Shown: piece by piece, positions 1 through 6,028 of the stretch
Numbering within the stretch: position 1 is the first letter of the stretch
Layout of the letters: each line of letters starts with the position of its first letter
From: Paracoccaceae bacterium
Lineage (GTDB): Bacteria; Pseudomonadota; Alphaproteobacteria; Rhodobacterales; Rhodobacteraceae
NCBI GenBank assembly: GCA_009920815.1
Contig: RFZH01000093.1
Location: 1-8,628, forward strand
DNA length: 8,628 bases
Direction: 5' to 3'
Notes under the pieces: model-generated
Database searches by the model: none
Seen by the model: only the letters and a program-made list of their open reading frames with translations
What the model was told of the DNA's origin: nothing
Translations under genes and position numbers: made by a program

Positions 1-2076
1 CTACAAAAAACTCTGTGGATCAATGTCGATGATCAAGCGCAGATCACCCTTTAATGAGAGATCCTTGGTCCATTGCGCGATGGCGCGCTGCAAAGGCGCC
101 GCTTTGTCGGCCTTGATCAATAATCGGACGCGATGACGCCCACGCACACGGGCAATTGGCGCTGGGGCAGGACCAAAAACCTGGGCATTGATTTGGCGCA
201 ACGCTGCGTCATTTCGGGCCAGATGTTGGCCTAGCTGGAATGCCATTTCAGGGTCTGTCGCACTAATGATAATGCCTGCCATTCGGCCAAATGGTGGAAC
301 ACCCGCCGCCTGCCGGCCACTGGCTTCGGCCTGCCAAAACCCGTCTTCGTCGCCTGCCAAAATTGCGCGGATCACGGGATGGTCAGGTTGATAGGTTTGC
401 AGATACGCCGCCCCCCGTTTTTCGGCGCGCCCTGCGCGGCCTGCCACCTGCCGCATCAATTGAAATGTGTGTTCGGCCGCCCGTAAATCGGACCCTTGCA
501 ACCCAAGATCCGCATCAATCACACCAACCAAGGTCAAAAGCGGGAAATTATGTCCCTTGGCCACCAGCTGAGTGCCGATGATAATATCCGCGACAGGGGC
601 CAAGCGGTCTTCGGCTGCGCAGTGTGGGCATTGGGTGGGAACGGGTTTAGTTTCGCCACATTGATGGCACATCAAGCGGTTCAAAAAACGGTGTTCAACC
701 ATTCGCGCATCACAGGCGTCACACCCGATCTGTTGCCCACACGCACGACACAACGTGATGGGTGCATAGCCACGGCGGTTGATAAACAGCATTGCTTGTT
801 CACCCCGTGCGATCCGCTGGTTTATCAACTGAACCAGATGATCCGAAACCCATCGACCCGAAGGCAATTTTTCGCCCCGCATGTCGATCGTATGCATGTC
901 GGGCATAACCGACACGCCAAACCGATCATCCAATTCGACCAAGTCATATTTACCCGCCTGCGCATTGACCCAAGTTTCCAAGGATGGCGTCGCAGAGGCC
1001 AAGACGACCTTGGCCCCCGAAAGCGATGCGCGCAAAACTGCCATGTCACGGGCGTTGTACATTACACCATCGGTTTGCTTGTATGATTTATCGTGTTCTT
1101 CATCGACCACAATAAGGCCCAGATTTTGAAACGGTAAAAACAACGCAGAGCGTGCTCCGATCACCACCTGTGCGCCCCCTTGCCCGACCATTTTCCAAAT
1201 GCGGCGCCGGTCGGTCATTGTGACACCGGAATGCCATTCCGCAGGCAACACGCCAAAACGTGCCTGAACGCGGGTTAAAAATTCCGCTGTAAGCGCGATT
1301 TCGGGTAACAAAACCAACACCTGCTGCCCTTTGGCCAAGGTGGCGGCGACCGCCTCAAGATAGACTTCGGTCTTGCCCGATCCGGTGACCCCGCGCAGCA
1401 AGGCCGTGGCGTAATCATCGCGTGCGACCATCTCGGATAATGCCCGCGCGGCATTTGCCTGAGCCTCGGTTAAATCCTTGCCACGCGCATCGGGATCCAT
1501 CCGCGCAAAGGGGGCGTCGCGTGGCGTATTTTGTTCCAACACCGCGCCCAGCTTTACCAGACCTTTTATCACCGACGATGTAACCCCCGCCATATCAGAT
1601 AGTTCGCGCAGCGTGAAAGGCGCCCCGCCGTATTCATCCAAAATATCCAAAACGCGTTTGCGGGCGTCGGTTAATTTCGCCCCCTCTGGCACTGCCCCAC
1701 GCACATAAATTTTCCGCATTGCGGGGGGATCCATAAGACCAGGTGCACGCGTCGCCAAGCGCAGCATGGCATTCATCGGTGTGATGGTATAATCCGCCGC
1801 TTTTTCAAGGAACAGGCGCAATTCATCACGCATCGGCGCCACATCCAGAACGCGGATTACGGATCTGATTTTATTAATGTCATAGCCACCATGACCTGGC
1901 CCCCAGACAACCCCCAGCACCTTGCGCGGGCCCAAGGGCACTTCGACAAAGGCACCGCGAAAACACCCGCCTTCGGGGGCTTTGTAATCCAAGGGGCGGT
2001 CAATCGGTTGCGTCGTCAGCACCGAGACCAATTCACCCGCATGAAAAAAATCAATGTCTTGCACAATCGGTTCCAT
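1..2076 (-). CDS. priA: Primosomal protein N' (PriA replication-restart helicase), with an internal deletion
   Basis: PriA is a superfamily 2 3'-to-5' DNA helicase that recognises stalled or repaired forks and reloads the replicative helicase. The 691-residue frame is complete, with its TAG stop at the left edge (1-3). Seen in order: an N-terminal 3'-DNA-binding region (about 10-110), a winged-helix region (about 130-190), Walker A GVTGSGKT (229-236), the DEEH box (325-328), eight zinc-site cysteines (C443, C446, C452, C455, C470, C473, C483, C486), the GTQLVAKGHNFP motif (501-512), QVAGRAGR (543-550) and the C-terminal domain. Odd: relatives carry about 45-50 residues, including a GPG(T/V)E motif, between the last cysteine pair and IIIGTQ. 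Here LAPV (492-495) runs directly into ADIIIG. The total is correspondingly shorter than the roughly 730 residues usual for the family. No Shine-Dalgarno precedes the ATG. Family identity is certain; full helicase activity is doubtful. Confidence 0.95.
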   Translation of the reverse strand: MEPIVQDIDFFHAGELVSVLTTQPIDRPLDYKAPEGGCFRGAFVEVPLGPRKVLGVVWGPGHGGYDINKIRSVIRVLDVAPMRDELRLFLEKAADYTITPMNAMLRLATRAPGLMDPPAMRKIYVRGAVPEGAKLTDARKRVLDILDEYGGAPFTLRELSDMAGVTSSVIKGLVKLGAVLEQNTPRDAPFARMDPDARGKDLTEAQANAARALSEMVARDDYATALLRGVTGSGKTEVYLEAVAATLAKGQQVLVLLPEIALTAEFLTRVQARFGVLPAEWHSGVTMTDRRRIWKMVGQGGAQVVIGARSALFLPFQNLGLIVVDEEHDKSYKQTDGVMYNARDMAVLRASLSGAKVVLASATPSLETWVNAQAGKYDLVELDDRFGVSVMPDMHTIDMRGEKLPSGRWVSDHLVQLINQRIARGEQAMLFINRRGYAPITLCRACGQQIGCDACDARMVEHRFLNRLMCHQCGETKPVPTQCPHCAAEDRLAPVADIIIGTQLVAKGHNFPLLTLVGVIDADLGLQGSDLRAAEHTFQLMRQVAGRAGRAEKRGAAYLQTYQPDHPVIRAILAGDEDGFWQAEASGRQAAGVPPFGRMAGIIISATDPEMAFQLGQHLARNDAALRQINAQVFGPAPAPIARVRGRHRVRLLIKADKAAPLQRAIAQWTKDLSLKGDLRLIIDIDPQSFL

Positions 2077-2151
2077 CTAGGGGTTTTATATGCGTTCATC
2101 TTGGAGTAAAGCATCTGTGAACTTAGGCCAACCCAACAAAGGATCATAGGT
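2077..2151. promoter_or_regulatory. Divergent priA / transaldolase intergenic region
   Basis: These 75 bp must hold the start signals for both flanking genes. On the minus strand TATAAA (5 of 6 to the sigma-70 -10 consensus) lies 8 nt upstream of the priA ATG, so a transcript from it would have almost no leader. I found no good -35 at normal spacing. On the plus strand AAAGGA (2138-2143) lies 8 nt before the transaldolase ATG and serves as its ribosome binding site. No convincing plus-strand promoter hexamers were recognised. The -10 assignment is inference. Confidence 0.35.
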
Positions 2152-2805
2152 ATGAAATTTTTTGTCGATACAGCTGAAATCGATCAAATCAAAGAGTTAA
2201 ACGATTTGGGCATGGTAGACGGCGTCACAACCAACCCATCATTGATCATGAAATCTGGTCGCGACATTATCGAAGTGACCAAAGAAATCTGTTCCATCGT
2301 TTCTGGCCCCGTGAGCGCCGAAGTCACCGCAACCGATGCGGAAACCATGATCGCCGAAGGCCGTAAATTGGTGAAAATTGCAGATAACATCACCGTTAAA
2401 GTGCCTCTGACTTGGGACGGATTGAAAGCCTGTAAAGTGCTATCAAGCGAAGGCCACAAATTGAACGTGACCCTATGTTTCTCGGTCAACCAAGCGATCT
2501 TGGCGGCCAAAGCGGGCGCAACATTCATTTCGCCGTTCGTCGGTCGTTTGGACGACATCAATCTAGATGGTCTGGAGTTGATCGAGGACATCCGCACAGT
2601 TTATGATAACTACGGGTTTGGAACCGAAATTTTGGCCGCATCCATTCGCACCACGAACCACATCGCAGACTGTGCGCGCATCGGCGCAGACGTGATCACC
2701 GCCCCACCCGCCGTGATCAAATCCATGGTAAGCCACCCATTGACCGACAAAGGCCTGGCAGCCTTTTTGGAAGACATCAAAAAAACAGGTCAAAAAATTC
2801 TCTGA
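2152..2805 (+). CDS. tal: Transaldolase, small TalC/FSA-like subfamily
   Basis: A 217-residue class I aldolase of the small transaldolase / fructose-6-phosphate aldolase family, acting in the non-oxidative pentose phosphate pathway: it moves a dihydroxyacetone unit between sugar phosphates in the cytoplasm. The start MKFFVDTA, TTNPSL (26-31) and the Schiff-base lysine K83 in ITVKVPLT are all present. Two positions favour transaldolase over FSA: E57, where E. coli FSA has an active-site Gln (Q59), and F129 in SPFVGR, where FSA has a catalytic Tyr (Y131). Those FSA positions are family knowledge; the residues here are read from the sequence. The length is normal. The ATG at 2152 has AAAGGA 8 nt upstream. 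It heads the tal-DUF484-xerC group, 48 bp before DUF484. The symbol may differ between databases (tal, talC or fsa). Confidence 0.93.
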   Translation: MKFFVDTAEIDQIKELNDLGMVDGVTTNPSLIMKSGRDIIEVTKEICSIVSGPVSAEVTATDAETMIAEGRKLVKIADNITVKVPLTWDGLKACKVLSSEGHKLNVTLCFSVNQAILAAKAGATFISPFVGRLDDINLDGLELIEDIRTVYDNYGFGTEILAASIRTTNHIADCARIGADVITAPPAVIKSMVSHPLTDKGLAAFLEDIKKTGQKIL

Positions 2806-2818
2806 TCTGTGCTAAGGC

Positions 2819-2848
2819 TTGACCGAGGCATACGAGAATTGGCAAAAT
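2819..2848 (+). promoter_or_regulatory. Possible promoter of the DUF484-xerC pair
   Basis: TTGACC (2819-2824, 5 of 6 to the -35 consensus) is followed after 18 bp by CAAAAT (2843-2848, 4 of 6 to -10). The ATG of DUF484 begins 6 nt after the -10, so transcription would start at or next to the A of the start codon, giving a leaderless message. The only purine-rich match, TAGG, sits too close to the ATG to act as a ribosome binding site. Weak: it is one match in a 48-bp gap, and read-through from the transaldolase gene is equally possible. Confidence 0.25.
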
Positions 2849-2853
2849 AGGTC

Positions 2854-3549
2854 ATGGATAACGGATTACGCGATAAAATCTTGGCGCAGCCCGCCGTGAT
2901 ACTAGAAGATCAGGACGTCATGCGCGCCCTGATCGAGGCCAATGATCAGGCGCTTGGGTCAAATATCGTTGACCTTCGGGGCGTTGCGATGAAACGCCTT
3001 GAAGCCCAGCTGGGGCGGCTTGAGGATACACACCGCAGTGTGATTGCGGCCGCTTATGAAAACCTTGCAGGAACCAACCAAGTTCATCGTGCAGTCCTTG
3101 CCTTGATGGAACCGACCGACTTTGACGATTTTCTGAAGGTCCTCCAAGAAGACGTGGCAAATATACTGCGTGTCGACTGCGTCAGAATTGTTTTTGAAAC
3201 GCGCAAAGTTGACGATGACTCTGCGCAAGAGCTGGCCGATTTGTCAGACGCAATAATGATCGCAATTCCTGATTTTGTGGATCTTTATCTATCACAAGGT
3301 AACCTGCCGCACGCAACGCTTGCCACGCGGCGCTTGCCACGCGGTGCTGAACAGGTTTACGGATCCTATGCCCGCGACCTGCAATCTGAAGCCTGCATCA
3401 AGCTGGATGTAGGTGCTGGACATTTACCAGCCATGTTGTGTTTAGCATCACAGGACCCGGATCATTTTGGACCACAACAAGGAACGGACCTGCTCACATT
3501 TTTTGCGGGTGTGTTTGAACGTCTGATGCAGCGTTGGCTGGCCCAATGA
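2854..3549 (+). CDS. DUF484 family protein (GAF-like), xerC partner
   Basis: A 231-residue protein of the DUF484 family, related to E. coli YigA; its molecular role is unknown. Seen: an N-terminal helix with the family pattern (LAQPAVILEDQDVMRALI, 10-27), a charged helical stretch that may form a coiled coil (about 41-85, with KRLEAQLGRLEDTHRSV), and a GAF-like C-terminal half ending in conserved LPAMLCLASQDPDHFGPQQG (191-210) and LLTFFAGVFERLMQRWL (213-229). No catalytic motif, signal peptide or membrane segment is visible. It overlaps xerC by ATGA, so the two are probably translationally coupled. The same order, DUF484 then xerC, occurs in enterobacteria as yigA-xerC. Odd: codons 155-164 cover a perfect 14-bp tandem repeat (3317-3344). 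Family call firm; function open. Confidence 0.9.
   Translation: MDNGLRDKILAQPAVILEDQDVMRALIEANDQALGSNIVDLRGVAMKRLEAQLGRLEDTHRSVIAAAYENLAGTNQVHRAVLALMEPTDFDDFLKVLQEDVANILRVDCVRIVFETRKVDDDSAQELADLSDAIMIAIPDFVDLYLSQGNLPHATLATRRLPRGAEQVYGSYARDLQSEACIKLDVGAGHLPAMLCLASQDPDHFGPQQGTDLLTFFAGVFERLMQRWLAQ
3317..3344 (+). repeat. Perfect 14-bp tandem duplication inside the DUF484 gene
   Basis: CGCTTGCCACGCGG occurs twice head to tail with no mismatch (3317-3330 and 3331-3344). Fourteen is not a multiple of three, so the two copies are read in different frames, giving LATRR (156-160) and then RLPRG (160-164). The frame continues normally into the conserved C-terminal half. Confidence 0.9.
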
Positions 3550-4463
3550 TTGCACCGGCCGTCACCGCGGCCATTGCTGAATGGCTGGACGTAAAATCTG
3601 CTCTCTCTGATATGAGCGCAAATACGCGTCAGGCCTATCATGGCGATCTGCTGGAATTTGTGGGGTTTATTACCCAATATCGCGGCGATGCCACGGGCAT
3701 TGGCCCTCTTACGCGGATAACGATCACCGACATGCGCGCATGGATGGCCCAAATGCGCAGCGATGGGTTGTCTGCGCGGTCGCTTGCACGCAAACTGTCG
3801 TCTGTCAAATCCTTCTATCGGTGGTTCGCAAAGCGCGAAGGCTTTGATCCAACAATCGTTTTATCCACGCGATCACCAAAGTTCACACAAAAACTTCCGC
3901 GGCCTTTAACAGAAACCGCCGCACAAGACGTCATTGATTTAATCGAGAACCAATCACAAACTGAATGGGTGAACCTGCGCGACACAGCGGTTGTTACAAT
4001 GCTCTATGGATGCGGTCTACGTATATCCGAGGCGTTGGGCTTGAACGGCGCGGATTACCCATTGAAAGACACCCTGCGCATCACCGGTAAGGGTGGCAAA
4101 ATGCGTCTGGTGCCAGTCATCGACGCAGCAAAACAAGCTGTCGAAGCCTACGCCAGAGCCTGTCCTTACCAGCTAACTCAGGACGGACCATTGTTTTTTG
4201 GGGCACAAGGCAAACGGCTCGCGCCGCGTCAGATCCAAAAACTCATGCAATCTGTACGCATGCAGTTGGGCTTACCAGCCACCGTTACGCCACACGCCAT
4301 GCGCCACAGTTTTGCCACCCATCTTTTAGCCGCGGGTGGTGATTTACGGTCGATCCAAGAGCTGCTGGGACATGCGAGCCTGTCGACAACACAGACCTAT
4401 ACCGGCGTTGATGCAACGCGTCTGTTAGAGGTGTATCAAGCCACACATCCAAAGGCACGATGA
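3546..4463 (+). CDS. xerC: Tyrosine recombinase XerC
   Basis: A 305-residue site-specific tyrosine recombinase that, with XerD, resolves chromosome dimers at dif during division. Seen: an N-terminal SAM-like core-binding domain (about 8-97, with SANTRQAYHGDLLEF and ARKLSSVKSFYRWF) and a C-terminal catalytic domain with the full active site: R159 in GCGLRISEAL, K182 in TGKGGKMR, H250 and R253 in HAMRHSFATHL, H276 in LLGHASLSTTQTY, and the nucleophile Y285. Start choice: ATG at 3546 overlaps the DUF484 stop as ATGA, which suits translational coupling. An in-frame TTG at 3534 would add only four residues. XerC is preferred over XerD because of the DUF484 neighbour, matching the enterobacterial gene order; sequence alone separates the two less well. 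Length is normal for the family. Confidence 0.93.
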   Translation: MIAPAVTAAIAEWLDVKSALSDMSANTRQAYHGDLLEFVGFITQYRGDATGIGPLTRITITDMRAWMAQMRSDGLSARSLARKLSSVKSFYRWFAKREGFDPTIVLSTRSPKFTQKLPRPLTETAAQDVIDLIENQSQTEWVNLRDTAVVTMLYGCGLRISEALGLNGADYPLKDTLRITGKGGKMRLVPVIDAAKQAVEAYARACPYQLTQDGPLFFGAQGKRLAPRQIQKLMQSVRMQLGLPATVTPHAMRHSFATHLLAAGGDLRSIQELLGHASLSTTQTYTGVDATRLLEVYQATHPKAR

Positions 4464-4571
4464 TCTTTTTTTGTGATATAGGGCTCTATCGCGCAAAAAT
4501 CACGTAACTATTCCAACACCCGCCATTGGCATTTACTTGCAAACCTGGGTTAATTGCGTCATTAGGTCGCC
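4464..4571 (+). promoter_or_regulatory. xerC-pcs spacer with a possible pcs promoter
   Basis: This is a 108-bp AT-rich gap. TTGGCA (4526-4531, 5 of 6 to -35), a 17-bp spacer and GTTAAT (4549-4554, 4 of 6 to -10) form a plausible sigma-70 promoter, giving a start near 4561, about 11 nt before the pcs ATG. The only ribosome-site candidate is a weak AGG at 4565-4567. Just after xerC there is a T7 run and a short ATAG-GGCT-CTAT hairpin, but the T run precedes the hairpin, so this is not a clear terminator. Both assignments are inference. Confidence 0.3.
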
Positions 4572-5276
4572 ATGATACAGAACACGCGCGCTCTCTTTGT
4601 TCACTTTTTCACTGCATCTGGTGCTGTCTTTGCCATGCTAGCGATGCTTGCAGCGGCGGACGAACAATGGTCAATGATGTTTTTATGGTTGGTCATTGCG
4701 TTCTTTGTCGATGGCATCGATGGACCTTTGGCGCGCAAATACGATGTCAAAAACCATGCTGCCCGCTTTGACGGTGTATTGCTGGATCTTATCATCGATT
4801 ATCTTACTTATGTCTTTATACCGGCCTTTGCGCTGTTCAAATCTGGGTTATTGCCAGGTTGGACGGGATGGATTGCAATCATCATCATCACATTTGCCTC
4901 GGCGATGTATTTTTGTGATGGCAATATGAAAACCAAAGATTACAGTTTTCATGGCTTTCCCGGGTGTTGGAATATGTTGGTGATCGTGCTGTTCGCAATA
5001 CAACCCAATTTTTGGGTTATCCTTGCATTGGTAACCGTGCTTGCAATCGCGATGTTTTTGCCGATCAAGTTCATTCACCCTGTGCGCACGAAACGCTGGC
5101 GCAACCTGTCTTTGCCATTGGCTTTGGCGTGGACGTTTTTTGCGGGTTGGGCGGCTTGGGTCGATTTTCACCCCGAAAGCTGGGCACATTGGGGGTTGGT
5201 TGTAACGTCGATTTATTTGCTATCGGCAGGCCTCCTACAGCAACTTTTCCCCGGTCGTGACGGTACGGGGCTGTGA
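4572..5276 (+). CDS. pcs: Phosphatidylcholine synthase (CDP-diacylglycerol:choline phosphatidyltransferase)
   Basis: A 234-residue integral inner-membrane enzyme that condenses CDP-diacylglycerol with choline to give phosphatidylcholine and CMP in one step, the bacterial Pcs route. The CDP-alcohol phosphotransferase signature is complete, with the spacing described for Pcs: D50-G51, A54-R55, then 12 residues, G68, D72 and D76. This wider spacing separates Pcs from phosphatidylserine and phosphatidylglycerophosphate synthases. Hydrophobic segments that look membrane-spanning lie at about 8-28, 34-48, 69-90, 97-115, 133-144, 146-166, 181-198 and 206-224. FCDGNMKTKDYSFHGFPGCWN (from 114) is a conserved-looking polar loop. 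It has spacers of over 100 bp on both sides, so it is probably transcribed alone. The activity implies access to choline, which marine roseobacters commonly take up. The length is typical. Confidence 0.9.
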   Translation: MIQNTRALFVHFFTASGAVFAMLAMLAAADEQWSMMFLWLVIAFFVDGIDGPLARKYDVKNHAARFDGVLLDLIIDYLTYVFIPAFALFKSGLLPGWTGWIAIIIITFASAMYFCDGNMKTKDYSFHGFPGCWNMLVIVLFAIQPNFWVILALVTVLAIAMFLPIKFIHPVRTKRWRNLSLPLALAWTFFAGWAAWVDFHPESWAHWGLVVTSIYLLSAGLLQQLFPGRDGTGL

Positions 5277-5296
5277 AAACAGTGCTATTTGCGTGG

Positions 5297-5320
5297 CTTT
5301 GATGCAAATTTCGATCAAAG
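5297..5320. promoter_or_regulatory. 24-bp dyad upstream of the gcrA promoter
   Basis: The arms CTTTGAT (5297-5303) and ATCAAAG (5314-5320) are perfect inverted repeats, and the centre AAATTT (5306-5311) is itself palindromic. Only the two base pairs on each side between arm and centre fail, so 20 of 24 positions are symmetric. It lies 21 bp after the pcs stop and 15 bp before the candidate gcrA -35. Arms separated by an AT-rich centre suit a dimeric regulator better than an RNA terminator, and no T tract follows. The arms recall the FNR half-site TTGAT/ATCAA, but the spacing is too wide for an FNR box. Regulator unknown. Confidence 0.4.
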
Positions 5321-5334
5321 TGCGGTCCAAACGC

Positions 5335-5362
5335 TTGTAACTCGGTCCTCAATCTGTAGAAT
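5335..5362 (+). promoter_or_regulatory. Candidate gcrA promoter
   Basis: TTGTAA (5335-5340, 4 of 6 to -35), a 16-bp spacer and TAGAAT (5357-5362, 5 of 6 to -10). Initiation would fall near 5369, on an 8-bp palindrome TTGATCAA (5369-5376), leaving a leader of about 58 nt that contains the hairpin at 5383-5410. I saw no GANTC methylation site in the pcs-gcrA spacer and no TTAA-N7-TTAA CtrA box. Confidence 0.4.
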
Positions 5363-5382
5363 GCTGACTTGATCAAATACAT

Positions 5383-5410
5383 AAAGCGGTCACACCGAGG
5401 GCCGCTTTTT
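5383..5410 (+). terminator. Terminator-like hairpin in the gcrA leader
   Basis: AAAGCGG (5383-5389) pairs with CCGCTTT (5402-5408), a 7-bp stem extendable by one T-G wobble, around a loop of about 10 nt; five T (5406-5410) overlap the 3' arm. Within it, CGGT-CAC-ACCG (5387-5397) can form a competing small hairpin. It may be the pcs terminator, a leader attenuator for gcrA, or both. The gcrA ribosome binding site AGGA (5416-5419) follows within a few bases, so the fold could also affect ribosome access. Confidence 0.45.
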
Positions 5411-5426
5411 CATATAGGATGCTGCG

Positions 5427-5996
5427 ATGTCGTGGACAGACGAACGTGTTGAACTTTTGAAAAAAATGTGGGGCGAAGGCCAATCCGCAAGCCAAATCGC
5501 CAAAGAGCTTGGCGGCGTGACCCGAAACGCAGTGATCGGCAAAGTCCATCGTTTGGGGTTGTCCAACCGTGCAACCACAACAACTGCGACCCCCAAAGCA
5601 GAAGCGAAAGCAAAGCCCGCCCAAAAAGCCGAGGCCAAGCCAACACCAAAACCAACGCCCGCGCCAAAACCGGTTGAATCCGTTGAGGCACGTCCAAGCA
5701 ATGTCACACCTTTGCGCCGTCAAATCATTCCGGCCGGTCAACCGTTACCCCCACAGCCATCGGCCAATGAAATCAGCCCTGAGGCGCTTGCCCGCGTCAA
5801 TGAGATTGAGAAAAAGGCCAAAAAACTTACGCTTATGGAATTGACAGAAAAGACGTGCAAATGGCCTGTTGGCGACCCGGCAACGGATGATTTCTGGTTC
5901 TGCGGCCTGCCCTCACAATCTGGCAAACCTTATTGCGAGGCCCATGTCGGCGTCGCGTTCCAGCCAATGAATTCACGACGCGATCGTCGTCGCTAA
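5427..5996 (+). CDS. gcrA: GcrA family cell-cycle regulator
   Basis: A 189-residue GcrA protein. In Caulobacter, GcrA binds sigma-70 and CcrM-methylated GANTC sites and activates cell-cycle genes. Seen: the N-terminal helix-turn-helix DNA-binding domain, beginning MSWTDERVELLKKMW with SASQIAKELGGVTRNAVIGK (20-39) and HRLGLSNRA; a low-complexity Ala/Lys/Pro/Thr linker (about 50-85); and the C-terminal domain known to contact sigma-70 (about 117-180), with TCKWPVGDP (143-151), FWFCGLP (156-162), YCEAH (169-173) and a basic RRDRRR tail. Three cysteines and a histidine (C144, C159, C170, H173) are arranged so that they could bind a metal; that is inference. The ATG has AGGA 7 nt upstream. It is probably monocistronic, with a terminator directly after its stop. 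It is slightly longer than Caulobacter GcrA, mainly in the linker. Confidence 0.95.
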   Translation: MSWTDERVELLKKMWGEGQSASQIAKELGGVTRNAVIGKVHRLGLSNRATTTTATPKAEAKAKPAQKAEAKPTPKPTPAPKPVESVEARPSNVTPLRRQIIPAGQPLPPQPSANEISPEALARVNEIEKKAKKLTLMELTEKTCKWPVGDPATDDFWFCGLPSQSGKPYCEAHVGVAFQPMNSRRDRRR

Positions 5997-5997
5997 A

Positions 5998-6028
5998 AAA
6001 GGGGCGCTGATGCGCCCCTTTGTTTTTT
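5998..6028. terminator. Bidirectional intrinsic terminator between gcrA and gdh
   Basis: AAAGGGGCGC (5998-6007) pairs perfectly with GCGCCCCTTT (6012-6021) around a TGAT loop. A T-rich run (6019-6028) follows on the plus strand, and the A run at 5995-6000 gives a U tract on the minus strand. It begins just after the gcrA stop codon, and the gdh stop codon (6027-6029) lies in the far T run, so one compact element serves both convergent genes. Confidence 0.92.

Noticed and set aside
496..1086. 196-residue plus-strand open frame
   Set aside because: It lies entirely antisense to priA, has no recognisable domain and has no ribosome site that I would trust; it mirrors the coding bias of priA.
3534..3545. 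TTG start for xerC four codons upstream
   Set aside because: ATG at 3546 gives the ATGA overlap typical of coupled genes; the four added residues carry no recognised conservation and the TTG has no better ribosome site.
3860..3872. TTATCCACG, 8 of 9 to a DnaA box
   Set aside because: A single match inside the xerC coding sequence, without a cluster or AT-rich unwinding region; no evidence for an origin.
4464..4500. Intrinsic terminator after xerC
   Set aside because: The T run comes before, not after, the short ATAG-CTAT hairpin, and the stem is only 4 bp.
5297..5320. FNR/FnrL box upstream of gcrA
   Set aside because: The TTGAT and ATCAA halves are present but separated by 10 bp rather than the 4 bp an FNR dimer needs.
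5597..5690. Short repeated AAAGC / CCAAAACC-type runs in gcrA
   Set aside because: These follow from repeated Lys-Ala and Lys-Pro codons in the disordered linker typical of GcrA proteins, not from a DNA repeat element.
5373..5741. Glycine/phenylalanine-rich minus-strand frames opposite gcrA
   Set aside because: Their composition is the reverse complement of the GcrA Ala/Lys/Pro linker; there is no start signal and no independent support.
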